Below, in pieces: positions 1-8,011 of a DNA stretch of 40,298 nt. Positions within the stretch are counted from its first letter, which is position 1, and each line of letters begins with the position of its first letter. This stretch comes from Aphanothece sp. CMT-3BRIN-NPC111. GTDB taxonomy: Bacteria > Cyanobacteriota > Cyanobacteriia > Cyanobacteriales > JAHHGU01. The notes under the pieces were generated by a model. That model did not search any database and had not been told where the DNA came from. It was given only the letters and a program-made list of their open reading frames with translations. A program made the position numbers and the translations under genes. The stretch spans positions 1 through 40,298 of the forward strand of contig JAHHGU010000050.1 of NCBI GenBank assembly GCA_019359765.1, written 5' to 3'.

Positions 1-27
1 TTTATCTAAACTCCCAGAAACCCGGCT

Positions 28-56
28 GTAGAGACGTTCCGGCGGAACGTCTCTAC
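28..56. repeat. Perfect 13-bp palindrome
   Basis: The arms GTAGAGACGTTCC and GGAACGTCTCTAC flank a 3-base spacer and match perfectly. It has no T tract, so it looks like a dispersed intergenic hairpin rather than a standard terminator. It directly abuts the repeat copy that begins at 57. A related, imperfect GTAGAG...CTCTAC hairpin lies at 35208-35236 inside another copy of that repeat. Confidence 0.8.
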
Positions 57-200
57 TATAGCAGTCGGCATAATGGAAGAGTGACAATAGACCTCAACCC
101 TATGTGCCCTCCAAGTGCTGCTCTCACTGGAAACTGCTCAAAGCTAATTGCTAAAAGTAGGGGCACGGCAGTGCCGTGCCCCTACTGAAGGATTGCTATA
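57..200. repeat. Dispersed intergenic repeat family R1, copy 1
   Basis: The segment starts TATAGCAGTCGGCATAATGG and ends GAAGGATTGCTATA, so its outer ends are near-inverted (TATAGCA / TGCTATA). It also holds a TGACAATnGACCTCA block and AGCTAATTGCTAAAAG. Related copies lie at 22237-22340 and 35178-35275, and a tail fragment at about 7068-7095. A self-complementary hairpin (157-185) sits inside this copy. The pattern suggests a non-autonomous mobile repeat; no coding potential is seen. Confidence 0.7.
157..185 (-). terminator. Strong hairpin downstream of galT
   Basis: Two perfectly complementary 14-nt arms (GTAGGGGCACGGCA and its reverse complement) surround one unpaired base. It lies 21 bases beyond the galT stop codon, where it could stop transcripts from the GH2-galT unit. 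It lacks a clear U tract and belongs to the R1 repeat, so a terminator role is an inference. Confidence 0.45.
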
Positions 201-205
201 AATGG

Positions 206-1300
206 CTAAACAAGCATTTCCGGCTTTACAACAACCGCTTGTAACTCCTTAGCCTTCTCCTCTGGGAGGGCATCGTTGGCAAACATCCCCGCTGCTAATT
301 CCGTTCCCGCTAGGTACTTGAGGCGCTCCTTAGTACGATATGGGGGATAAAATTGGGCGTGTAGATGTGCTTCTGGATGAGGTTTACCGTCGGTTGGTGC
401 TTGAAACCAAGCCATCAAATAAGGAAAAGGGCGATTCCACAAGCCATCGTACTTGAGAGTAACAGTCTTTAAGGCAAGAGCAAGTCCCTGTCGCTGTTTT
501 TGAGTCAGATCCCTAAATGTAGCAACAGGTAAGATGGGGGCAATCCAGACTTCGTATGGGTAACGGGCGCAGGCGGGCACAAACGCGATCGCATACTCAT
601 CTTGATAAAGAATCCGCTGGTTATCTGCAATCTCTTTTTGAATCAAGTCTTGCAGCACACCGCGCTGATGTTCTAGGTAATATCCCTGTTGCATCTCCAG
701 CATCCGTGCTGGCACTGGCGGCACAAACGGATAAGCGTAGATTTGCCCATGTGGATGAGATAAAGTTACTCCCATCTCCACACCTTTGTTCTCGAACGGC
801 AGCACATATTGAATATGTGGATTTTCACCCAGAATGCGAGTGCGATCGCCCCAAACTTCCAACAGTAACTCTAAGCGATTTAGTTCCAGAGAACTGAGAT
901 ATGCCTGCGGATCTTGAGTAAACACCACCACCTCACAGGCACCGTTAGCGGGGATAGTCTCAACGATGCTAACAGGCGGCTCGTGCGCCCCCAATGCCAT
1001 CGACGGAAAGCGGTTATCAAATACCGCCATATCATACTGCCCTGGCGGTAGCTCCGTAGGAAAATTTGAATCGCTGGTGGGTGCTAGCGGGTTGTATTCA
1101 GGAGGCGGCATGAATGTGCGCCCTTGACGGTGGCTAGCGTAAGCAACCCACTCACCTCGCAGGGGATGCCAACGCAAGTGAGGATTTGCCGCTATTGGCT
1201 CCTTACTGGGGCTAGGAGCCTGGATTTCTGAGGAAATAGGATAGCGGCTGTATAAAGTTAGCTCTCGTCCATCCGGCTTTAACAGCTTGTGGGAGTACAT
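206..1300 (-). CDS. galT: Galactose-1-phosphate uridylyltransferase
   Basis: This 364-residue protein has the length and motifs of GalT, a HIT-superfamily enzyme that exchanges galactose 1-phosphate with UDP-glucose to give UDP-galactose and glucose 1-phosphate (Leloir pathway, cytoplasm). The active-site segment TLSHPHGQIYAYP lies near residue 180 and carries the HPH triad whose second His becomes uridylylated. A second His-rich segment, HPEAHLHAQFYPP, is near residue 308. The ATG start follows a good GGAGG site. Both that site and the first codons lie inside the 3' end of the upstream GH2 gene, giving a 22-bp overlap that suggests translational coupling. The pair looks like a galactoside-use operon: the hydrolase would release the sugar and GalT would channel it. 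No galK or galE is seen in the window. Confidence 0.93.
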   Translation of the reverse strand: MYSHKLLKPDGRELTLYSRYPISSEIQAPSPSKEPIAANPHLRWHPLRGEWVAYASHRQGRTFMPPPEYNPLAPTSDSNFPTELPPGQYDMAVFDNRFPSMALGAHEPPVSIVETIPANGACEVVVFTQDPQAYLSSLELNRLELLLEVWGDRTRILGENPHIQYVLPFENKGVEMGVTLSHPHGQIYAYPFVPPVPARMLEMQQGYYLEHQRGVLQDLIQKEIADNQRILYQDEYAIAFVPACARYPYEVWIAPILPVATFRDLTQKQRQGLALALKTVTLKYDGLWNRPFPYLMAWFQAPTDGKPHPEAHLHAQFYPPYRTKERLKYLAGTELAAGMFANDALPEEKAKELQAVVVKPEMLV

Positions 1301-3144
1301 ATACCTCCTCCCGATAAAGTCGCTGCGGCGATCGCCTCAAGGGGAAATTTCGGCGTGCGATCGGCATACAACAGACCGTTGGCTTCTTGGAAAGTATCAG
1401 TGAACTGCGTGTAACAAAAACCGCTGAACATTTCTATTTGGTTTACCGCAGTAAGCAGTGCCGTATATTTCATTTCTAGCTCAGAAATATTCGAGCTGCG
1501 CTCATATCCCCAAGCTTTGTCCGCCCCCGGAGCTTCCCCAGGTACATAGGCGATACCACCGAACTCGGTGAGCATCACTGGTTGCCCCTGATGAGGATAG
1601 CCGTCAAGTGTCAGGACGCGCCCTCCTGGACGGCGATGATCGAAGAGATCCGATAGCTTCACCTCAGGCCCGTAGCGATGAGACAGCCGCAGCGGATTTG
1701 TATCGTAGTCATGGATAGCGATGATGTCCGTGATTGTACTCTCCCAACCATCATTGCCAATCACCGGGCGAGTCGGATCGAGGGTTTTCGTCAAGTAATA
1801 TAGCGCTTGAACATAATCCCGGTGGGCTGGAGTCTGTACTAAATTCGGCACTCCCCAAGATTCATTAAACGGCACCCACACCACAATACAGGGGTGGCTA
1901 ACGTCCCGTTTGATTACCTCAGTCCACTCCCGCGTGATGCGCTCTACTGCTTTGGGTGTGAAGCGATAAGCGCTAGGCATTTCCTCCCAGACCAGTAAAC
2001 CCAGTACATCTGCCCAATACAAGAAACGAGGGTCTTCAATTTTCTGGTGCTTACGCACGCCATTGAATCCCATCATTTTTACTAGTTCGACATCGCGCCG
2101 CAATGCCTCATCTGAGGGTGCAGTCATCAGCGTATCAGGCCAGTAGCCTTGGTCTAGAACCAGTCGTAGATAGTAAGGTCGCCCGTTCAGCGTGAAGCGA
2201 TCGCGCTGAAGCGTAACGCATCGCATCGCCGTATATGACCTAACTTCATCAATAAGTTGGTTCTGGTACCAAAGCTGAATTTCAGCCTGAATTAGGGTTG
2301 GCGTCTCAGGACTCCAGAGCAATTCGTTGCGGTAGTCGTCAATGCCTGGGTCGGAAAGGGCGATGCGTCGGTGAATCTCCCCGTTAATCACTCCGTAGGA
2401 ATCGTTCACCAGCAACTGGTTGCCAACGGTCAGCCTTACATTCAATTGCAGACCATTCAGAGTTTTACCTGCAATGAATGCCTCAAAGCCAATTTCCCAG
2501 CGCTCGAACTCTGGGGTCCAGCGAAGGCGCTCAATATATGTCTCGCCCACGCGCTCCACCCAAACTGTCTGCCATATGCCGGAAGTACGCGGATACCAGA
2601 TACTGTGAGGCTCTAGCCGCCAATCCTGCTTTCCACGCGGCTTGCTAATGTCTAGGGGGTCGTCACTGGCCCAGACCGTGACCCGCTGCGGCCCATTTTC
2701 ATCCAAGACAGGTGTAATATCAACTGTGAAGGGAGTATGTCCGCCCTCATGCTCAGTCATGAATTGACCGTTTACCCACACGCGGGCGCGATAATCTACT
2801 GCCCCAAAGTGAAGTAACACCCCACCCTTACCAGGGGGTAAGTCAAATTCCCGCTCGTACCAACAGTTTGGGTGAAAACCCGTATCGCCAATACCGCTAC
2901 GAGAAGATTCCGGAGCGAACGGCACCTCAATGGTAGTAGTCCACTCGTCAATGTCGCCGGGACGAACACATCGTCCTTCGTCATCAAATGCAAACTTCCA
3001 CAAGCCGTTCAGGCTTTTCCAGTTGGAACGCTGCAACTGAGGACGCGGGTATGCTGTTGCTGGCACGCCAACTTCAGCCCTGGTATCTGGATTACAGGAC
3101 TCTTCTCTCTGAAGATTTTCAAGCCGTCCGCCCAAAGATTGCAT
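1279..3144 (-). CDS. Glycoside hydrolase family 2 enzyme (beta-galactosidase/beta-glucuronidase type)
   Basis: This 621-residue protein shows the GH2 order: an N-terminal jelly-roll sugar-binding domain (about residues 40-200, with WVNGQFMTEHEGGHTPF), an immunoglobulin-like middle domain, and a TIM barrel from about 310. The catalytic acid/base Glu is in NESWG near residue 428 and the nucleophile Glu in LTEFGG near 526. It is shorter than LacZ (about 1000 residues) and closer to compact GH2 members. No signal peptide is evident, so a cytoplasmic enzyme is likely. The substrate cannot be fixed by eye, but overlap with galT makes a beta-galactoside the best guess. The last codons (...GGICTPTSC) overlap the galT start. 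The ATG start at 3144 has AGGAT upstream. Confidence 0.9.
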   Translation of the reverse strand: MQSLGGRLENLQREESCNPDTRAEVGVPATAYPRPQLQRSNWKSLNGLWKFAFDDEGRCVRPGDIDEWTTTIEVPFAPESSRSGIGDTGFHPNCWYEREFDLPPGKGGVLLHFGAVDYRARVWVNGQFMTEHEGGHTPFTVDITPVLDENGPQRVTVWASDDPLDISKPRGKQDWRLEPHSIWYPRTSGIWQTVWVERVGETYIERLRWTPEFERWEIGFEAFIAGKTLNGLQLNVRLTVGNQLLVNDSYGVINGEIHRRIALSDPGIDDYRNELLWSPETPTLIQAEIQLWYQNQLIDEVRSYTAMRCVTLQRDRFTLNGRPYYLRLVLDQGYWPDTLMTAPSDEALRRDVELVKMMGFNGVRKHQKIEDPRFLYWADVLGLLVWEEMPSAYRFTPKAVERITREWTEVIKRDVSHPCIVVWVPFNESWGVPNLVQTPAHRDYVQALYYLTKTLDPTRPVIGNDGWESTITDIIAIHDYDTNPLRLSHRYGPEVKLSDLFDHRRPGGRVLTLDGYPHQGQPVMLTEFGGIAYVPGEAPGADKAWGYERSSNISELEMKYTALLTAVNQIEMFSGFCYTQFTDTFQEANGLLYADRTPKFPLEAIAAATLSGGGICTPTSC

Positions 3145-3382
3145 AAAGACAACTATCCTAGGTTATATATAAATTGTTACTTAGAATACCTTTTGTTGCC
3201 TACTTTTAGGCTAACCAACTGGAAAAAACTTTATTCCCCATGTCTTTGCGTCCCCCACCAAAATCTACAAGGTCGTGGGGTGGGAAGGGGAGTTTACCTG
3301 TTCGTGATGTAACCCCGCCTGTAAAGATGGGAAAGCAATCTGTTTGTGGGGGTCTATCAGCAATAGCGTTGTTAGTACATAT

Positions 3383-4120
3383 CTAAATCTCTTGGTCTAT
3401 GAAAGCTCCCTTGCTTTCAGCCGGGTGAAGGTTACTACTATGGGGGCTTTGAAGGATTTCTTTCGCATCTGCTTTTTGGCAAACCTGCATAGTCTTGATG
3501 TGTTCCATCTCATCGTTTCGGATGGCAACAAAAACATCATAGAGATTGTCGATTTTGGGACGACGCTCTGCCGGTCTTTGGGTGGTTTGAAATTCATCAA
3601 ACATATAAAGATCCCCATCTTGATAATAGGTGATAGCTATTTCCGGTGCTGGCTGAGTTTTGAGTTCAGCCTCATGCTCTTTTAGGAATGTATCGTAAGT
3701 GTGGTAAGCCTCTTCTTCGACTAACTCATTAAAGTGATAAGCCGAGCGCGGAGCAACCATGTACATAAACACCAGAATCCAGTAGTAAATCAAGACACCA
3801 ATCCGAGCCACAAAGCGATCTAGCCAAAATTCCCCACCGCCGAGGGATTCGATAATACGAAGGTGATGTAACTCATTCCAGGATTCCGCAAAGTGAATTT
3901 TGAGCCAGTCAGAATGATGCCACCCACCGAGACTCTCATAAAGGTGAAGAACGGACAAATAAGCAAAGTAGGGAACTCTAGAAACTGTCTCTAGCACATA
4001 AAGGCGTGCATAAAAGCGGTCGGCGTAAAAAGTTTTTATAAATAACTCTAAAATCTTAACTAGGAGACGAATCATTTTTTGATATTGCCTTTTTGTGAAG
4101 ATGATCAAACTAAAGCCCAT
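3383..4120 (-). CDS. Plastoquinol terminal oxidase (alternative oxidase family)
   Basis: This di-iron carboxylate protein has all six expected metal ligands: Glu in VLETVSRVP, Glu and His in ESWNELHHLRIIESLGG, Glu in EEEAYHTYDTFL, and Glu and His in RNDEMEHIKTM. It matches PTOX/IMMUTANS of plastids and cyanobacteria, which oxidises plastoquinol and reduces O2 to water on the thylakoid surface as a safety valve. A hydrophobic stretch (GVLIYYWILVFMYMVAP) gives monotopic membrane contact. Translation may start at 4120 or at the Met at 4075 (MIRLLVKILELF); neither has a strong ribosome-binding site. It stands alone, downstream of a small pseudogene. PTOX occurs patchily in cyanobacteria, so horizontal spread is possible. 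Confidence 0.9.
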   Translation of the reverse strand: MGFSLIIFTKRQYQKMIRLLVKILELFIKTFYADRFYARLYVLETVSRVPYFAYLSVLHLYESLGGWHHSDWLKIHFAESWNELHHLRIIESLGGGEFWLDRFVARIGVLIYYWILVFMYMVAPRSAYHFNELVEEEAYHTYDTFLKEHEAELKTQPAPEIAITYYQDGDLYMFDEFQTTQRPAERRPKIDNLYDVFVAIRNDEMEHIKTMQVCQKADAKEILQSPHSSNLHPAESKGAFIDQEI

Positions 4121-4200
4121 TATTAAATTGAATTATCATTATTGATAAATATTATTCAGGGCATATGGTTGTTAATAGAGTGCCTACTTCAAATTATTAC

Positions 4201-4496
4201 TTATACAGTAAAATCGTTATTTTTATAGCATAAGTTTCCAACTCCGATATAAATTCCCTCGTCAAAAGGATAATGATTATCCCAATATCTGCTTCCAAAC
4301 TTTCTAACTAAATCATCCTCCTCGGGAGAATATTCCGCCTTATTAAGCAGCGTAATTAGCTGGGAATATTCTCTAGCTAAAGTTTTGTCCGTCTGAAGTT
4401 GATCTCACAAATATCCTCAACGACTAAAGCTATTACTTGTGCAGGTATCTGCAAATCTTTCCGCTCGTAAATGCCAGAATTGATGATGCCAGACAT
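4201..4496 (-). pseudogene. Small hypothetical gene broken by a frameshift
   Basis: From an ATG at 4496 the first frame reads MSGIINSGIYERKDLQIPAQ... and stops at 4377-4379 after 39 codons. In a neighbouring frame a coherent reading continues from about 4397, with QTDKTLAREYSQLI, EEDDLVRKFGSRYWDNHYPF and GIYIGVGNLC, to a stop at 4201-4203. Together they would encode about 95 residues. The protein is not recognised. It lies 56 bases downstream of the 68-residue CxxC gene on the same strand, so the two may have formed an operon. A single-base sequencing error would give the same picture. Confidence 0.55.
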
Positions 4497-4552
4497 AAGC
4501 GTTACTCTCTATGTTGAGATCGGAGAGCTTCTGGAGATATACAAGCTAGTGC

Positions 4553-4759
4553 CTAACTAAACTTATCATGTAAGCTTTGTAGCTGGCTATTTATCCATAC
4601 AGAACCCATCGCTATACATTCAGGACAAATATCTCCGTAGCCGTCACCTTGGTCGTTGCAGACAATCACTCTTGCTTTTATCACCTCAAACGGTTCCTGG
4701 CATATCAAGCAGGTTGGCTGTTTCAAAAAAAAGCTGTTACATTCAACTTGAAATTGCAT
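4553..4759 (-). CDS. Small zinc-ribbon-like protein, unknown function
   Basis: This 68-residue protein carries Cys pairs in PTCLICQEPF (CxxC), VIVCNDQ and DICPECI (CxxC), a pattern consistent with one structural zinc site. The remainder (GSVWINSQLQSLHDKF) is probably a short helix. It has an ATG start and no close homologue known to me. It precedes the frameshifted small gene (4201-4496) on the same strand. It could be a small regulatory or nucleic-acid-binding protein; that is a guess from the fold type only. Confidence 0.6.
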   Translation of the reverse strand: MQFQVECNSFFLKQPTCLICQEPFEVIKARVIVCNDQGDGYGDICPECIAMGSVWINSQLQSLHDKFS

Positions 4760-5168
4760 AGAACATTCCTATTAATAGGTTTACAGAAAAATGTTAATTA
4801 AGAGCATCTGAGCCAGCATTGAACTTCAAACGACACTTTCTATCTGATAAAGGGCATAGTAAGACCCGCAGGATTTTTGGTCTAGCGGATAGCCTGAAGC
4901 GGGCAACGGCAAGATGCCCAATTGGGGCAGGCGGATAACAGCTAACAGTTAAGTACTGTAACAGCTATTGCTTATTAATAGCTTCTACCGGAAGAATTAT
5001 TTTATGTTTTTGCTTTCCTAGGCATGCCGATCGCAACGGGCTATTTTTTGTATTTAAGATAACAAGGTGAGTTAACGTTAGCCCCTTTCGCTAGGTAGAA
5101 GTTGGCATAATCTATGACAGTTAGGCTTCTATTACACGAATTAAATCGCGAGTTTTCTGATTAATATT
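4760..5168. other. Intergenic region between divergent small gene and hflX
   Basis: This 409-base gap lies between a minus-strand gene and hflX and probably holds both promoters. The only structure I see is a short hairpin near 4910-4930 (TGCCC / GGGCA). I find no open frame of interest, tRNA or recognised riboswitch. Confidence 0.4.
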
Positions 5169-6884
5169 ATGGATACTATTTACGGGAATATTCAAGGATT
5201 AAAATCTAGCTACATTAAGCAACTACAGCGGCTGTATGAGCAGCGACAACCAGGCGATCGCCTGATAACATCCGAATTCGCCCAGCGCCTAGCAGCCATC
5301 AGTACAGAAATTCATCAACCCGTTTGCATTTATATCAATCGACGCGGACAAGTCATCCGAGTTGCTGTGGGTACGCCTAGCAAAACTCAAATTCCGCCCC
5401 AAGATTTGCCTCGGCACAGCGCTGGACGCTTGAGTGGAATTCGCTGCGTTGCCACTCAACTTAAATCACATGTCCCTGATGCGGCAGCACTCACGGCAAT
5501 GGTAAGACAGCGCTTAGATGCTTTAGTGATGTTAGGTCTAACTGGTAGCGGAACTGAACGTCGAGGCGGTGGAGCCACAGGCTATGTTAAAGAAGCTTAC
5601 TTGGCTCACCTGATACCAGAAAAAGAAATGCCCTGGAGCGTTTCTACTCCCCTGAGCCTGGATAACTTGACTGAGCAAGATTTTGACGACTTAGTTCATG
5701 AATGGGAGACAGATCTCGCTGAATCAGGCTTTGGGACATTAGGGGTAGAGGAAATTGAATCTAGCGAAGACAAAGTGCTTTTGGTTGGGTTGATGACAGA
5801 GGATATGTCACAACAGCGGTTTGAAGAGGGTCTAAAGGAACTGGCAAGGTTAGTTGAGAGTGCTAAGGGAACTGTATTAGAGACAGTAATCCAAAAGCGA
5901 TCGCGCCCTCATCCTCAAACTGTCATCGGTCAGGGAAAAGTTGAAGAAATTTCTCTCCTCGCTCATCAACTAGGAGCCAATCTCATTGTCTTTGACCGAG
6001 ACATCTCCGCCTCACAAGTTCGCAACTTGGAAGCTGAAATTGGCATTTCAGTAGTAGACCGCACAGAAGTAATTTTAGATATCTTCGCTCAACGCGCTCA
6101 ATCCCAAGCGGGTAAATTGCAAGTAGAACTGGCGCAACTGGAATATATGCTGCCTCGGCTGAGGGGTCGAGGCCAAGCGATGTCCAGGCTAGGTGCTGGA
6201 ATTGGTACCAGAGGACCGGGTGAAACCAAACTAGAAACTGAGCGGCGAGCTATTGGGCGGCGCATCGCACAACTCCAACAGGAAGTTAACCAATTACAAG
6301 CCCATCGCACTCGGTTACGACAACAGCGACAACAGCAAGAAGTCCCTTCTATAGCATTGGTAGGTTATACGAATGCGGGGAAGTCCACCCTGCTGAATGT
6401 GTTAACCCATGCTGAAGTGTATACCGCAGATCAACTGTTTGCCACCCTCGACCCAACGACGCGAAAACTGGTAATTACAGATCCTCAAACCCAGGAACGG
6501 AGGTCTATTGTGCTTACAGATACTGTAGGGTTTATTCACGAACTCCCGCCCCCACTAATGGATGCTTTCCGAGCCACCTTAGAGGAAGTAACCGAGGCAG
6601 ATGCTTTGCTTCATGTTGTCGATCTTTCCGATCCAGCGTGGGCAAGCCACATCAGTTCAGTTATGGACGTGCTAGCAGAAATGCCTGCCATGCCTGGGTC
6701 AGCTTTAATTGTATTTAATAAAATCGACGGAGTAGACAGCGACAACTTGGCTTTAGCCCAGCAAGAATATCCCCAGGCTGTGTTTATTTCAGCGACTCAA
6801 CGTTTGGGGTTAGATACTTTACGCCAGCGATTGGTGCAACTGATTGACGAAGTCGTTTCATCTCCAGCAGTTACACATAAATAA
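5169..6884 (+). CDS. hflX: GTPase HflX
   Basis: This 571-residue protein is a ribosome-associated GTPase of the HflX family, linked in other bacteria to rescue or splitting of stalled ribosomes. The HflX N-terminal domain appears around residues 205-390 (RSRPHPQTVIGQGKVEEI, LVVFDRDIS-type and GPGETKLETERR motifs). The G domain follows with the P-loop GYTNAGKST near residue 397, DTVGF (G3) and NKID (G4). An extra N-terminal segment of about 200 residues makes it longer than E. coli HflX (426 residues); such extensions are usual in cyanobacteria. The ATG start has no strong ribosome-binding site. It is monocistronic, followed by repeats and a strong terminator. Confidence 0.95.
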   Translation: MDTIYGNIQGLKSSYIKQLQRLYEQRQPGDRLITSEFAQRLAAISTEIHQPVCIYINRRGQVIRVAVGTPSKTQIPPQDLPRHSAGRLSGIRCVATQLKSHVPDAAALTAMVRQRLDALVMLGLTGSGTERRGGGATGYVKEAYLAHLIPEKEMPWSVSTPLSLDNLTEQDFDDLVHEWETDLAESGFGTLGVEEIESSEDKVLLVGLMTEDMSQQRFEEGLKELARLVESAKGTVLETVIQKRSRPHPQTVIGQGKVEEISLLAHQLGANLIVFDRDISASQVRNLEAEIGISVVDRTEVILDIFAQRAQSQAGKLQVELAQLEYMLPRLRGRGQAMSRLGAGIGTRGPGETKLETERRAIGRRIAQLQQEVNQLQAHRTRLRQQRQQQEVPSIALVGYTNAGKSTLLNVLTHAEVYTADQLFATLDPTTRKLVITDPQTQERRSIVLTDTVGFIHELPPPLMDAFRATLEEVTEADALLHVVDLSDPAWASHISSVMDVLAEMPAMPGSALIVFNKIDGVDSDNLALAQQEYPQAVFISATQRLGLDTLRQRLVQLIDEVVSSPAVTHK

Positions 6885-6937
6885 TCTGGGAGCTTTTGGG
6901 CCCCGCCCATGAGAGAGCGGGGAGTGTCAACCCATTT

Positions 6938-7095
6938 TGGATTTTGGATTTACCCCGACCAAGAGTGGTTGGGGATTTTGTATTTAGTATTTAGATTTAT
7001 TGGGTCCATAATTCGGCGGGGCATGAACCCAAAATTTCTTTTATCCAAAATCCAAAATCTAAAATACTGCTCAAAGCTAATTGCTAATTGCTATA
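6938..7095. repeat. Dispersed intergenic repeat family R2, copy 1, plus R1 tail
   Basis: The segment has TTTTGGATTTTGGATT on the left and ATCCAAAATCCAAAATCTA on the right, so it can fold back on itself. Its core (GGGTCCATAATTCGGCGGGG, then CATGAACCCAAAAT) recurs almost identically at 34268-34397. An R1-type tail (AAAGCTAATTGCTAATTGCTATA) is attached at 7074-7095. A small open frame runs through it but is repeat sequence, not a gene. Confidence 0.75.
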
Positions 7096-7134
7096 TCAGG
7101 GGGAACCTGCTGCGTAATCCCTAGCAAGCTTAAA

Positions 7135-7171
7135 AAAATTGGGTCAATTCTTCGAGAATTGACCCAATTTT
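7135..7171. terminator. Bidirectional intrinsic terminator
   Basis: Perfect 17-nt arms (AAAATTGGGTCAATTCT and its complement) enclose a TCG loop, with an A run on one side and T's on the other. It sits between the convergent genes hflX (+) and the rhodanese-like gene (-), and can serve both. Confidence 0.85.
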
Positions 7172-7249
7172 ACTGGCTCTCAATGTGCAAAACCAACTAT
7201 GCAACTCATACTCTTTGAGTAGCAAAGTCCACAGAAAGATTCAAACTAT

Positions 7250-7825
7250 TTATTTCGTTGGTGTCTGTCCCTGCTCTTTTACCTTAGAGACAACGTTGTA
7301 ATCATCGCCGTCGGGAAGATTTCTTGATTCTGAAACACCGTCGGTGGGGCCCCCCACTGCTTTCCATGCTGCCAGACCGCCTTTTAGCTCAGCGACACAC
7401 TGAAATCCGGCTTGGCGGAGTTGGGACGCTGCCGCAGAGGTTTCCTCGTCAGTTTCACCATAAACGTAGATATCGCGGCTGGTGTTAAGGCTAGCTTGTG
7501 CCCGCTCTAATAACCCATCTTTGGGCATTGACATCGCGCCCAGGATATGACCATCATTAAATGTGTTGCGCTCGCTGACATCGATAATTGTAAAAGCTGG
7601 TTCGCCCCATTCCAGACGAGCTTTGAGATCCTGAACCGAGGACTGTGCTTTTAGCCCTGGAGGGGTGGGAGTAATTTCTGGAAGCTTGTCTTTAGCGTCT
7701 TTAATGGCGTCCCCAATCTTCTCACTAACTTTTTCAACGGCGCTGGGAACGTTGTCTGCAACGTTTTGAACGTTTTCTGAAACTTTATCTTTAGCGTCTT
7801 TAATGTTGTCGGGAGTGTTTTGCAT
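7250..7825 (-). CDS. Rhodanese-fold protein lacking the catalytic cysteine
   Basis: The 191-residue protein has two parts. Residues 1-55 are charged, amphipathic helix repeats (NIKDAKDKVSENVQ, IKDAKDKLPE) like LEA or apolipoprotein-type segments. Residues about 60-160 form a rhodanese domain with FTIIDVSERNTFNDGHILGA and ELKGGLAAWKAVGG. The active-site loop reads YVYGETDEETSAA, so the Cys of the usual CxxGxRS loop is Gly and sulfur transfer is unlikely. It may act as a binding module instead. The N-terminal helices could associate with membranes. It is divergently transcribed from mutL and ends at a shared terminator. Confidence 0.8.
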   Translation of the reverse strand: MQNTPDNIKDAKDKVSENVQNVADNVPSAVEKVSEKIGDAIKDAKDKLPEITPTPPGLKAQSSVQDLKARLEWGEPAFTIIDVSERNTFNDGHILGAMSMPKDGLLERAQASLNTSRDIYVYGETDEETSAAASQLRQAGFQCVAELKGGLAAWKAVGGPTDGVSESRNLPDGDDYNVVSKVKEQGQTPTK

Positions 7826-8011
7826 GAGTTAATTCCTTATTACTTTATATGAAATCTAACAAGATATTTCTGTTCAACTTATCTTTCTTTGGGGGGAACG
7901 TTCCCATTATCATTCTTTAGGTAGAGTTGATTACAAAAATAGCTGTCCAAATTAAATAGTGCAGTGAGGAAAGATCTCAATCGAGATTGGCACTCGCATA
8001 AACTGGATTCT

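Noticed and set aside
2872..3312. 146-residue plus-strand open frame
   Set aside because: Its first half is antisense to the GH2 coding region; no protein-like motifs and no start signal.
6901..6922. CCCCGC/GCGGGG hairpin as hflX terminator
   Set aside because: No T tract follows, and a much stronger bidirectional terminator lies at 7135-7171.
6909..7124. 71-residue plus-strand open frame after hflX
   Set aside because: It runs through dispersed repeat R2 and its AT-rich tail; the sequence recurs at 34268-34397, so it is repeat DNA.
7964..8011. Upstream GTG start for MutL
   Set aside because: It adds 16 residues with no family similarity; the ATG at 8012 fits the conserved N-terminus.
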